Assembly: GCA_963995525.1 (NCBI GenBank)
Contig: OZ023214.1
Coordinates: 52,187,502-52,251,501 of the forward strand
From: Escarpia spicata
Taxonomy: Eukaryota > Annelida > Polychaeta > Sabellida > Siboglinidae
DNA length: 64,000 bases
Direction of reading: 5' to 3'
A program made the position numbers and the translations under genes. Of the stretch, positions 53,460-64,000 are shown piece by piece; positions within the stretch are counted from its first letter, which is position 1, and every line of letters starts with the position of its first letter. The notes under the pieces are model-generated. The model was not told the origin of the DNA. It did no database searches and saw nothing but the letters and a program-made list of their open reading frames with translations.

Positions 53460-54660
53460 GACAAGTGATGGAGAAAACGACTATACGAGTTGGTGAGCCA
53501 GTGTTATAGAGTCGGAGATATGATGGATATGGCTATACGGTTTGGTGGTTCAGCTTCTTTCCTGTCGAATTTTTACCCATACCGAGTCGAAGCGTACGGT
53601 CAGGTGTTTAAATAGTTGATCACGCTTATCAGTATAGAAAGGCGACGTTTAATGAAGACGCCGAATGCGCGGACAGTATCAAAGAGGCAAAGTCAGCGTA
53701 TATTGCGAAATGAAGAAATAGGGCTACAAGGAAGACGAGAAGAGCATCCATGTCGACTGTATGCAGAACTTTTTGATGACAAAGTTCACAACCTCGAATG
53801 AGTTGAGAAAACTAGGGTTTGCTGGCTACTTGAAACGTTGAACTGGTGGAGAGGGTAACGTCGAAAGAAGGTTTTCTGGGGAGTCGGCTACGGTGGTAAA
53901 AAAAGGTCGAAACACGCTCAGAAATGTATTGATGGAGGTGCGTGATAAATGCAGACGATAAAACGGGGTTACGTACCTCGCGCGCGCTAGTCGCCGATAT
54001 GGATATGTCGTTGAAGCATCCTTTTATGTGTATTGTAGCTGGTCCTACGGGGTGTGGTAACATGGTGGATCTCGTGAACGACGCCCTGAGAAAAAGGAAG
54101 ATGACTACACCCGTGGTGGTGGGAAGCGTTCGTGCATCATATGAGACGTCTGGACATCCTTATGGAACTCCTCGGCAACGTCACTCTCGGTCGTCTGTGG
54201 GAAGACTATTAAAGAGAGGTGAACCGCTCGACGGGTTTATAGGACGCTATGAAGCGGGGTCGAGAGGTAGTCGTTGTAGCAGCAGCAGTCGGGTTCTTTT
54301 TATACGATATTATACAATTTGCTAGGAGGTCACCCTCCTCCTCCTGGTGTCGCACGCAACGACACGCCATGGAAGGTCGACAACGCAACGTACTAAACTG
54401 CATTCGTCCCGAAACACGTGGGGAGTACGTTACAACGGCGTCGACGCCTTGCACCGAACGACCCTACTACCGAAACGAGCGTTCTCGGAGCAGGATACCA
54501 TTGGCAAGGTATCATCATCGATCGAGCCGATGGCACAGTGGTCAACACCCGTAAGCTCAGACCGCTGGCGTTGTGGTAGTCACCCGTAAGCTCACGACCT
54601 CTAGAGCTGTGGTAAAACACCCTCAAGTGACGTCATTATCGTTATCCGCGTGTATCTTTG
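53460..54660 (+). pseudogene. Degenerate P-loop protein region (unclassified element)
   Basis: The frame 53942-54325 contains HPFMCIVAGPTGCGN (P-loop-like bases 54041-54061). The Walker A pattern GPTGCGK has its lysine replaced by asparagine, and the downstream sequence is broken. Similar FxxxVAGPTGxGKT segments occur in NTPases of large DNA transposons and related virus-like elements in invertebrates; this is from memory. An AATAAA-type signal lies at 54664. Frames at 53616 and 54249 are unassigned. Confidence 0.35.
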
Positions 54661-54769
54661 CTCAATAAAATACGTGTGCACTTGTATACTACCATGTTTT
54701 GTTCGTTTTTTTATACACATATATCCAAAAAGAGGCGATCATTAGCCGTCCACCGGCCCGTCCTACCCT

Positions 54770-54826
54770 TACACACGCACACGCACACGCACACGCACAC
54801 GCACACGCACACGCACACGCACACGC
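54770..54826. repeat. (CACACG)n hexanucleotide repeat
   Basis: About nine acgcac units in a row. Confidence 0.95.
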
Positions 54827-55029
54827 TAAGAGACGGTCATTTACCATCCCACCCGTCCTACCCACGAGGCTCCTTTGAAGATCTTGTTCCAGGAACAGAC
54901 CCGTTACTTATCAGAAGGCGTGAAAAAAGAACCTGGAAATATTTGACCAATGAGGTGTTGTTGTTTTCTTGTGTCAGTGCGGCGAGTAGTGTTTTGCTTT
55001 AGGGGTAATGTAGGTGATGACGTGGTGAT

Positions 55030-57540
55030 CGTGTGAGCGCGGTGCATGCCGGGAGGTTGTTGGACATGGTTGAGGGGGAAATAATGTGGAATGTACGCAA
55101 CCTGATGGACAGCCCTAACAGTAACCGCCCTGAACGCAGGACTGCCATCGTTGCCAGAAAACTTGCAAGGTATGGCATTGACATCGCTGCCTTGAGTGAA
55201 ACACGTTTTCCCGAAGAAGGGCAGCTCAGAGAAGATGGCGGTGGCTACGCCTTCTTCTGGAAAGGAAAACAAACCAATGACCGTCAAATACACGGAGTCG
55301 GCTTTGCCATCAACTATTAGATCGTCAGCCAGTTGACAGAACCCCCTGTTAGTGTCAACGAACGCCACATGACTCTACGGGTATGTCTAAACAGCAATCA
55401 ACTAGCTACCATCATCAGCGTCTATGCTCTAACACTTGATGCTGAGGGTGACATCACGGAGCATTTCTACTCCCAGCAAATTTTAACCACCATCCCCACG
55501 GAAGACAAGCTCATCATACAGGGGATTTTAATGCCAGAGTAGCCTGTGACTCTAGGCTGTGGAATAACACCATCGGCAAGGAAGATGTTGGAAAGACTAA
55601 CTCGTATGCTATCCTCCTGTTAAGCAAGTGCGCAGAACATGACCTTATAATCACTATCACCCTTTTCAATGGAAGAACATGTACAATATGACATGGATGC
55701 ACCCGCGATCCAAACATTGGCACCTCTTGGATTATGTTGTTGTTCGCGCTCGTGACCAAAAAAGATGCTCGCATTACATGGGCCAGGCGTGGATATGTTG
55801 CCTACTCAACGGACCATCGCCTTGTGTGACCAATCATGAACATTTACATTGCTTCGAAATATCGTAGACGTTCAAAGTCCAGCAACAAGAAGTTCATCAT
55901 CAAAGCCCCCCAAGATCCAAACAAAAGAACAGCATTCCAGGAGTGTCTTTCCACTCTACAAAAAAGGGATATAAACCAGACTGTGGGAACTACTGAGGGA
56001 TTGCCCTACTCTCCATTGCTGGAAAGACACTCATCCGCGTTCTTGTGAATCGTTTACTCCCACTGACCGAAGATATACTCCCTGAAACCCAGTGTGGCTT
56101 TAGACCATATCGAGGAACCACCGATATGACTTTTGTGGTCCGACAAATTCAGGAGAAATGATTTAACCAACGCCTTCGACTCTATCAATCGTGAAGCTCT
56201 TTGGAAAGTATTGTCCATGTTTAGGTGCCCTGCCAACTTCGTCACCATCCTGAGACTTCTCCATGACAACATGAGCGCAACCGTCCTCTTCAATGGGACT
56301 AAAACGGAACCTTTCGCCATCCGAACAGGGGTCAAGCAACGATGCGTTATCGCACCGACCCTTTTCACTGTCTACCTATGTGCCATCCTTTTCTCGTTCG
56401 TGACCGTCTTCCTTATGGCGTTGGGCTTGACAATCGGCTTGATGGGAGGCTATTCAACTTGAGTCGTCTCAATGCCAAGAGAAAAGTATGCTGATGACTG
56501 TGTCACCCTTGCCCACTCTGCAGAAGAGCTTCAGACTTGCCTAGACATCTTTACGAAAGCCTATCAAAGTCTAGGACTTTCCATCAATATCAGAAAAACT
56601 TAGGTTATCCACCAACCCACTCCAGGTAACAATTAAGGAACTCCCGGAATCAGAGTATTGAAGGAATCCTAGAAGTTGTTTAACCATTTCCCGTAATTAG
56701 GGAGTCACCTCTCCCAGAAGCAGAAATTCAGCACTGAATCTGCTGTGCCAGCACATCCTTCAGTAAATTGCGCCATCGAGTCTTCGATGGCCACAATCTC
56801 AAGACAGAAACAAAACGGTTTGTGTTACCACTCTACTCTACGGGAGCGAGGCTTGGGTCACATATCGTTGTTACCTGACGACCCTGGAGAAATTCCATCA
56901 GCGATGCATCAGGAATATTCTTTACATTCGGTGGGAAGACCGCTGCATCAACGCCAGCCTCCTCACTGATGCGATGACAACTAGTATTGAGACAGAATCA
57001 GCTCCGCTGTATTGGCCAATGTGTCAGAATGCTAGACTTTCGCCTCCCCCGACAAACACTGTTTTCCGAGCTGACCCTTGTTCCAGAATACGCGGTGGCC
57101 AGAGGAAGAGATTAAAAGTTACAACGAAATATTACATGAAGAAAGGCCAAATCAACATCAACACTTGGGAGGACTTGGCTGCGGACCGTCTAATATGGCG
57201 CCGCAACATCCACCATGCAACGGTCCAATTTGAGACCAATCTATTACCATACGAGGCGGAGTAGCGGCAGAGGAAAAAGGAGAGGGACATGTTTCAACAT
57301 CTACAATCTCCCTTCCACCCGGAACTCCTTGCAGACACTGCAGCAAAGTCTGCAATTCGAGAATCTGGTCCCTGCGTCACATCAGGACCCGCAACCGACC
57401 CCTGTGGACGCCATCCTCGTTTCGAGGGACCGCTGATGATGACGAATGCCTTTCACCCCATCCACGCTGCCGCACCTGCTTGCAACCTCCTCTGTACCTC
57501 CTTAGTGCTTCCTCCATCTTCACACTGAAGACAATGCGCT
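55030..57540 (+). pseudogene. Non-LTR retrotransposon A (APE endonuclease and RT), broken
   Basis: Endonuclease start at 55083: WNVRNLMDSPNSNRPERRTA, IAALSETRFPEEGQL, HGVGFAIN, then after a stop GDFNARV (about 55524). RT pieces follow: IAGKTLIRVLVNRLLP, ETQCGFRPYRGTTDM, LTNAFDSINREALWKV and YADDCVTLAHSAEEL (near 56490). C-terminal GSEAWVTY, WEDLAADRLIWRR and a CxxC...HxxxH zinc-finger remnant end the element near 57400. Sequence between the endonuclease and RT (about 55870-55950) is deleted. Many frameshifts and stops. It resembles the LINE type often annotated as craniofacial development protein 2-like. Confidence 0.88.
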
Positions 57541-57790
57541 CGAGTAAACAAAGCTGTTTACTTGTTTAATGGTCTTTCCATCAATGACTGCATGCAGATC
57601 TGCCTCCTGTTGACACATCCACATTAATCATTCTCCATAGTCATTCGGAGGCTATATATTCTAAAAGTATTACTCCATTCTTGCAATGGTTTTTGTAGTT
57701 CCTCTTTTTATCAGCCACCACTGTTAGGTTGTCTGGATACAATATCTTCTTAAGTTCTTCCTTAAGTTCTTCATATTTCATCAAGGTAAT
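57541..57790. other. Spacer between LINE remnants
   Basis: Nothing recognised. Confidence 0.4.
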
Positions 57791-58290
57791 GAAAAGCTGG
57801 TGACTCAATACACTTCCCGGTATGAGTCATACTTCCACTCCAAAATTGTTCAGAATGTTTCTCCTTCGACTCTCACCAGTGCTGTTGTCTCCTTGTACAA
57901 TACCTCCACCATTCTGATCTCTGCTTCTCCACCCTCCATCCATCTCATGACTGCAAATGCAAGTTCTCTCGGCACGGTGTCAAATGCCTTTTCCAGATCG
58001 ACAAAACCGAATGCTAAATCCTTTTAAAATTCTCTACTCTTCTCAATAATTTGTCTGATGGTAAACAATATATCGCCTGCTCCTTTCCCTTTTCTCAATC
58101 CCAGCTGATTCTCAGCATAGTATCCACTATACTCAGTTTAGGATTTGGCTCAGTAATGTGATGCCTATGTATCTCCATGGGTCATGGATGTTCCCTTTCC
58201 CTTTCCCTCTCTATATTGGCACAATTACCCCAATTTGCCACTCTGCTGGTATCTCCTGCTGTGTAACTCACTTTACACCGCCTTATCAAC
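57790..58290 (-). pseudogene. LINE reverse transcriptase fragment, minus strand
   Basis: In the minus strand, WQIGVIVPIYRGKGKGNIHD-like sequence (about 58250-58190) is followed by FGFVDLEKAFDTVPRELAF and RWMEGGEAEIRMVEVLY (58010-57900). Block order is that of an RT domain, with stops and frameshifts. Opposite in orientation to the LINEs on both sides. Confidence 0.82.
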
Positions 58291-58929
58291 CACATGATAT
58301 AGTGAAATTTTGCTTTGCCATGGTAGTGACATTGGACACCTTGCGGCCCCAGGCGAATGTGCTAGGGATCTCGGAACAGGTTAGAGTCTTATTAAAGATG
58401 TGGTGTGCAGGGCCCACCAGCGTGTGGAGACCTCCCGATGCTGCACTATTCCAGCAGATTCCCGGAAATCCAGGGAGTCTACTAGTTTTTTTTGGAAAAA
58501 GTAAAATTGTCTAGATTTTCGTTGAAAATATCTAACAACACTCGACGTGTTCGAGTCTTCGAGTCATCGAGATAGCGAACCGCTGAATTTCCGGCGAAAA
58601 ATCTCTAACGGCAACCCCCCTCTCAACCCTCCCCCCCCCCCCCCATCTTCCGATATCAATCAAGATCCGAGACAGTGCGGTGCAGGAAGTATACTGAACG
58701 GCTGATTAATCTTCCGGATTTCCAATAAGAATTAGCATGTATACAACCCCAACTACGAACAAACAGTACTGGGTACATCACGCTCATTTGGCACTAGGCA
58801 GGTGATCTAGGAGAAAGAAAACCGCACAAGTATGTCACTTTTTCAGCCAGCGCAGCACCTCTGAGTGATATGATGTCCCAAATCACGTGATAGCAGAGGT
58901 AATGTTGAACGAGACGATTATTACATCCG
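58291..58929. other. Spacer with poly-C run
   Basis: A 14-base or longer C run near 58628. Nothing else recognised. Confidence 0.5.
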
Positions 58930-61690
58930 GTTTAACCGACTCGCCGTCTACCTTTTCTGCGGCGAGAAGACAGCGAAGACCAAGGGAGTCGTTGGTCTGG
59001 CAGAGATCCAGATGTGAAGTCCAACTAGGCAGTCTGATTTCATGGGAACGATGAGGGTGGATTTATGCTACTGCACACAGGGGAAGATTGAAGAAGCAAT
59101 GGAGTTGGCATCATTGTATCAGAAGAGATAAATAAGAAGGTGGTCAGAGAGGAGAGGTGGAAGGTGTGCATAATGGTGGCATAGCTGATGGTTTGGAAAA
59201 AAATATGGTGTGTGTTATGTCGGTGAACGAGGCTACGAGCCACAGACAGGAAGGGTGGTGACAAAGATAGATGAGTTGGTGATACTTTGGGGAGGGTGAT
59301 AGGATTGGTTGAACTGTAGGTGATATCGTGTAGGTAAAGGTGAAGAATGAAGCGTGGGTAGGTACCCTGATAGAGTTAGCGTCAAGAAATAGTTTAGCAA
59401 TGGCTAATTATTTCTTCCATAAGCGGGAGTGCCACAATATTACATACAGAAGTGGACAACACGAGACGGAATTAGATCTGCTGGTAGTCCGGAAACAACA
59501 ACTGTATACAACGACTGCAAACCTGTGGCTGGAGAGCATATCACGACAGAGCGTAAGCCAGTAGTGTCCGGTGTGCATGCGCAGAAGAAGAAACAAACTA
59601 AGACCGCGTGTCGCAGGACTATTGGGTGGTGGCGGTGCAAAGAGGACGTCGCTGCTGAATTGGGCTGAGTTGGTAGTTTGGAGGATGAATGGAAAAAGAT
59701 CAAAGATGCGTTTGTGGAAGCTGCAGAGGAACTGTGTGGGAAAACACCGGGAAGGAGTGGAATGTCAAAGAGTAGTAATCAAGGATGATGGACAAACGAA
59801 GTTGCAAAGGCAGTATTCGAAAAGAAGGAAGCCTGGAAAGAAATATAAAAAACAAGGACACAGGAACATCAATCGGATGCAAGGATGATACACACATATT
59901 GGCAGAAGAAGAAAACAGCAAACAAATTTGTCGATAAGGCGAGGGGATATATGGAAGCAGACTTATATGGCTAGCTAGATGAGGATAGTGGCAAGAAGAT
60001 GATATACAAAATGGCCCGGGACAACAGGGACAACAATAGAATTGGTGTGAAGGGAGGGACGATGATCAAGGACAGAAATTTGAAGGTAGTGACAAAACAA
60101 GGGGCAATTCTGAAGGGCGGGGAAAATTACACCAGTGAGCTACTGAACCAGGGAGGAAATAAGACGACCTGGAACTACCATCGTATGTAGAGGAGGAAGT
60201 GGAGGGAGTTGATATAGAAATGGAAAAGTGGATGAAAGAGGTGAAGAAGAGGAGAGCACGTGGTATCGATGATATGAAGATGAGATTGTCAGTCAGTTGG
60301 ACAAAGAGGCTGTTGAATACGTGTATGGGGAACATACTAAAGGAATGGCGGACAGAACTAATTGTTCTAATGTGGAAGAGAAAGGGAGCTACGCAAAACA
60401 CAGGGAAATGCAGGGGCATCACACTTCTAAAGGATTCGAAAGAGAGTAAAGCAAAAATTGGGTGAGGAACAACAGTGACTGAGAAATGCAGTGGGACGAT
60501 GGGTGGGATGTTTGCATTTAGACAGCTGATTGGAAATGCACGGGAGAATAGCAGTGGGATTTGTGGACCTGGAGAAGACCTATGACAGAGCCCAAGAGAG
60601 ATTGTGATGGCAACATTGAGATTGGGAGTGCCAAAAGCAGAGCCAGGATGATGGAAGCAATGCATAAGAGAACAAAAGGAAGAGCTGTGGTTAGATCTGG
60701 GATGTCGGAAGAATTTTCAATTAGCATCGGCTCAAAGCAAGAAAGTGCCCTCAGGCCTTTATTGTTTACCATGGTGATGGAACTAATCAGCAGGAAGATC
60801 AGCGCAAAGGATTTGTTCCTCTCAGTAAGATGATGTATGGCATCGTATGGAGGTGATGTGGCCATGATAGAAGAGACAAATTAAGAACTACAAGAAAGAT
60901 TTGAGGAATGGAACGGGGTGTTCAAAATGCATGGACCGACAATGAGTCTGGAGAAGACAGAATTTATGTAGGTTGGACATTAAAGAGGAGTTGAGCATCA
61001 AGTTGGATGGGAAGGAAATCAAGCAAGTGGAAGGCTTTATGTACCTTGGAGGAATGAGTGGGGAGATTGGGCGTAGGAATGGGTGCAGAGGTTGGGCGTA
61101 GGAATTGGGGCGGAGGTTGAGCGTCAGAGTGCGATGTCGAATATAAGCAGGAGCGAATGCTTGGAGAAACGTAGAGAGAGTTATGGTGGATAGCGTAATT
61201 TCAAATAAGCTAAAAGGGAAAGTTTTGAGAGCATGTAATACACTGGCATACCATTCCGGTGTGGTCTAGATGGAGTGGCGCTAAAAGAACAACAACAACA
61301 GATGTTGCAAGTTTGTGAGAACAACTGGGTTCGAGGAATCACAAGAACAAAGAGGGTGGACAGAAAAAAGGATGACCGACCTGAGGAAAGAGTTTGGGAT
61401 TGAATGTTAAAATAAGCCAGATGAGATGGGCAGGCCACTAGGCAAGGATGGATGCAGGCAAACTTACAAAGAGATCAGAGGCGGAACAATACCAAGGACG
61501 CAGGAGAAGGGATGGCCATAATTGAGATGGGAGGAATGTGTGAGGAGGGACATGAGACGAGCGGGTGGGGATGAAATAGAGAGAGAGAGAGAGGAGGCTG
61601 CTGACAGGAAGCTACGGAGAAAACGAACAGGACGAGTGGTTTAACAATACTATACCTGACCTCACCCATGTACAGGGAACAAGGAGGACG
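58930..61690 (+). pseudogene. Non-LTR retrotransposon B (APE endonuclease and RT), broken
   Basis: Endonuclease traces: GVGIIVSEEINKKVVREERW (about 59105) and ITYRSGQHETELDLLVVRKQ (59430-59490). RT: KWMKEVKKRRARGIDDMK (60215), GFVDLEKTYDRA (about 60555), LFTMVMELISRKIS (60765) and a YADD-region trace. C-terminal: ELSIKLDGKEIKQVEGFMYLGG (61000-61050, frame-shifted), MRWAGH (61420) and tail DLTHVQGTRRTNT (61660). More decayed than LINE A; family similar in type but a different copy class. Confidence 0.85.
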
Positions 61691-63500
61691 AACACATGAC
61701 TAAGCAAGGCCACTAAGCAAAAGGGGGTGTCCCGATAAGTTACGTTTCGTTATCGAAATTGCAAAAAATGCCATAAAAGAACATAGTATTGGGCATTTCC
61801 ATTGTAAAAAGGACACAATGTTAATTTCCTTTCAGTTCTAAAAAGGGCAACCCATTGGATATGTCCCAAAATGGCATTTTGTTGGCACAAAAGCAAATTA
61901 TTCAAACATTTTCTCAAGCTTGCACTTTTAAAGGTGACTAGAAAAGAAGATTGTGTGTTTCTAGCGGAGTGCGTAAACTTCAGTTCCAGTACGGAAATGA
62001 CTTCCACATCTTATAAATGTTTCTGATTTTGTGAACAAGATGTTTACCGAAACAAAATAAACCACCATAAATATAATTATGATTTCTTAATTATCATTCT
62101 TGAGAGACATCAGTTGTATCTAACGTACAAACTATTTACATCATTGAAGAGAATATCAGTCTCTGTGGAACTTGTTTTACTAATGCAATGTCAGACAGAA
62201 CAATACCTTTCATATAGTATACACTAATGCAATTCTGCCAAACGAACTACACTTTCATACAATATGGTTGGCCATATGTTCAATGTTTACGGTGCGGGAA
62301 ACAAAATTGCCTCAGCGGAGGGGTACGTGCGCCCCCATTGCACCCTCTCATATCACACGGGCCTGCACTGGGCTACTCCGACTGCACTGCGGGAGACAGT
62401 ACTACATTTACACTCGCATACCCATGTTACATGCTCAATAAAAATATCTGGAATGGCAAGAATTTTTTAACAAATACTCGCCCACTCCCTGTATACGATG
62501 GTTCAATTGTTTACATTGTTGTTTCTGCCTTCAGACTAGCGTTCTGGATAGTCGGGCCTCACGTCTCACATCTTTCAAAAGATTTGTTACGCCGCAGACT
62601 TCTCCCTTTTCGAAAAACCAATCCGCGTAGTTTGTTTAGATACGATATATGCACTACTGATGGCGTTTCGTTATGATTTACCAAACTTACATTACATCAC
62701 CTTTAGGTACGTACTGGACGATCTGGTGACGATACAATTCAATAAACGTGCGCACTTCGTGAGAGCCGCGTTTTCCACTAACATTTCAGGGCAATAACTT
62801 TGTGTCAAGCGTTTGGTTCTTACAACGGCCACTTTTGATGATTAGCTGACATGAATATTGCTGTAAATGTCTTAGTTCCACAAAATGTAGACAGTCATGG
62901 GAACATGGAACTCAAAAACGTTACTGACCCGGCGGAAAAATAGGTGGTCAGTACCACCGGGTTAGCGTATAGTTCAAATACTACTATAACCCCACCTTCG
63001 CCTGGAAATGTAGACGAGCTAAGTGTAATACCAATGCACATTTTTGGTGGTAGCTTTTTTAGCTCTTGGTGCCCCTTTCAAACATTATCATATCCGACTT
63101 AATTGACGTCTCCAAGTGTGTATGACCTGATGATGATTGTACTATCGGCAAACCAAAACACGATCCAACATGGAACGATAGATTCTACGCTTACCACGTT
63201 GCACCATGCCAAGCTGGCCATTGGTACTTGACTATCCCCTGTATTCCACCCTGACAACAAGATAGGTGTAGAAGACTGATTTGCAGAGAACGATGCATGG
63301 GTGCATGTTATCCCACGTTTCACTGACGCAAGCTAAAATCTTGGTCAAATTTCATTGATACCAGGACCATTGATCCATTGAACGCGTTGTGTACCTCCAG
63401 TTCTCCAGGCATCGGCAAAGGACAATGACACAATGACTTCCATAATCAATCCCGTCGTTAACGTGTATGTAATTAGCTGTGTTACTGCAAGTGTTATACG
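61691..63500. other. No supported gene
   Basis: The 149-codon frame at 62227 and others have no recognisable domain. Probably decayed repeats or intergenic DNA. Confidence 0.4.
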
Positions 63501-63589
63501 GATAGACTTTGTATTTGACACCTAAACCAAACAGTTAAAGAAACAGTCAGAGATAATGAATTGTCAAAGAACAGGCGAATACGCAAATT

Positions 63590-63930
63590 AATTCAACGAA
63601 GTTGATGTCCCGTTGCCTAAAGTGTGGAGTCCATTCATGTCCCAAGATGAAAACAAGCCTGACCTGGCTCACTTTCTCATCCGTTACAGGATGGAGCACG
63701 GTAAGCACCCGCCTGATGGATGTGAACTCGTCGTGGGTGGGGGATTTCAAGACAACAAAAGCGCTAAATCAACTGTTAGAGATGTTGTGCATTTCACTGA
63801 GGAAGCAGACACGCGCCTCATATATCACGTACGTGAAGCAGTGCCAACAGGACAGTGCCAACAGGACAGTGGTCGTGTACATAGACACATGCGTTCTCCT
63901 CTTGATTTAAAACAAGCAAGCATTTGAAGT
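63590..63930 (+). pseudogene. Fragment of a transposon-associated protein (EEADTRL family)
   Basis: The frame from 63613 reads KVWSPFMSQDENKPDLAHFL, then ELVVGGGF, VHFTEEADTRLIYHVREAV, and in another frame VVVYIDTCVLLLI. Marine invertebrate genomes hold many proteins with this order (W..F......K..LA.FL, EEADTRL, DTDVLLL), usually in repeats; function unknown to me. A short cagtgccaacaggacagtg duplication shifts the frame, and the second acidic motif reads DTCV instead of DTDV. Confidence 0.55.
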
Positions 63931-64000
63931 TTGGATGGTGAGTGGCGCAGCTCAGCAAAAGAAATGTTACTTGTTTGTCAGGTTACCACTAAACATTCAT

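Noticed and set aside
62227..62676. 149-codon open frame as a gene
   Set aside because: No recognisable domain; length is within chance expectation and the surroundings are decayed repeats.

Overview
This window is eukaryotic (metazoan) DNA. It has spliced genes with GT-AG and GC-AG introns, abundant tandem repeats, tRNA-derived SINE-like repeats, hAT-like MITEs and decayed non-LTR retrotransposons. There is no bacterial-style gene packing. The host looks like a marine invertebrate. From memory the main protein looks most like invertebrate CLC-2 proteins, but I could not search, so the phylum is left open.

One gene dominates: a plasma-membrane chloride channel of the CLC-1/CLC-2 (ClC-a) type on the minus strand, from a start codon at 50077 to a stop at 1762. 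I reconstructed 24 coding exons plus one alternative exon. All junction phases agree and together give 884 codons, an 883-residue protein (881 with the alternative exon). The GSGIPE, GKEGP and GVFMP pore motifs, the central pore tyrosine and two C-terminal CBS domains are all present. Exons 15a and 15b are diverged copies of the segment encoding the last pore helices. Their phases allow exactly one to be used per transcript.

The most unusual feature is where the tandem repeats lie. Many introns carry minisatellites with unrelated units (26, 40, 48, 69, 89 or 109 bp), and at least seven of these begin exactly at an exon-intron boundary. Each unit therefore carries another copy of the real splice donor or acceptor. 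Affected sites are the acceptors of exons 2, 4, 10 and 15a and the donors of exons 3, 12 and 22. The terminal exon also runs into a 56-bp array that supplies its stop codon. In three arrays the unit length is a multiple of three and the array is open in the exon frame, so alternative use of the copies would insert 16- or 23-residue steps.

Layout: 1-50077 is the channel gene, its introns and its 3' flank. Intronic elements include a foldback element with tRNA-like arms (about 5732-7566), two hAT-like MITEs, four SINE copies and CR1-like LINE tails. 50078-51200 is the upstream flank, with a TG/TA microsatellite and a possible alternative first exon. 51800-64000 is a graveyard of broken LINEs in both orientations, a degenerate P-loop fragment and, at the right edge, a fragment of a transposon-associated protein. 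I found no intact gene other than the channel.
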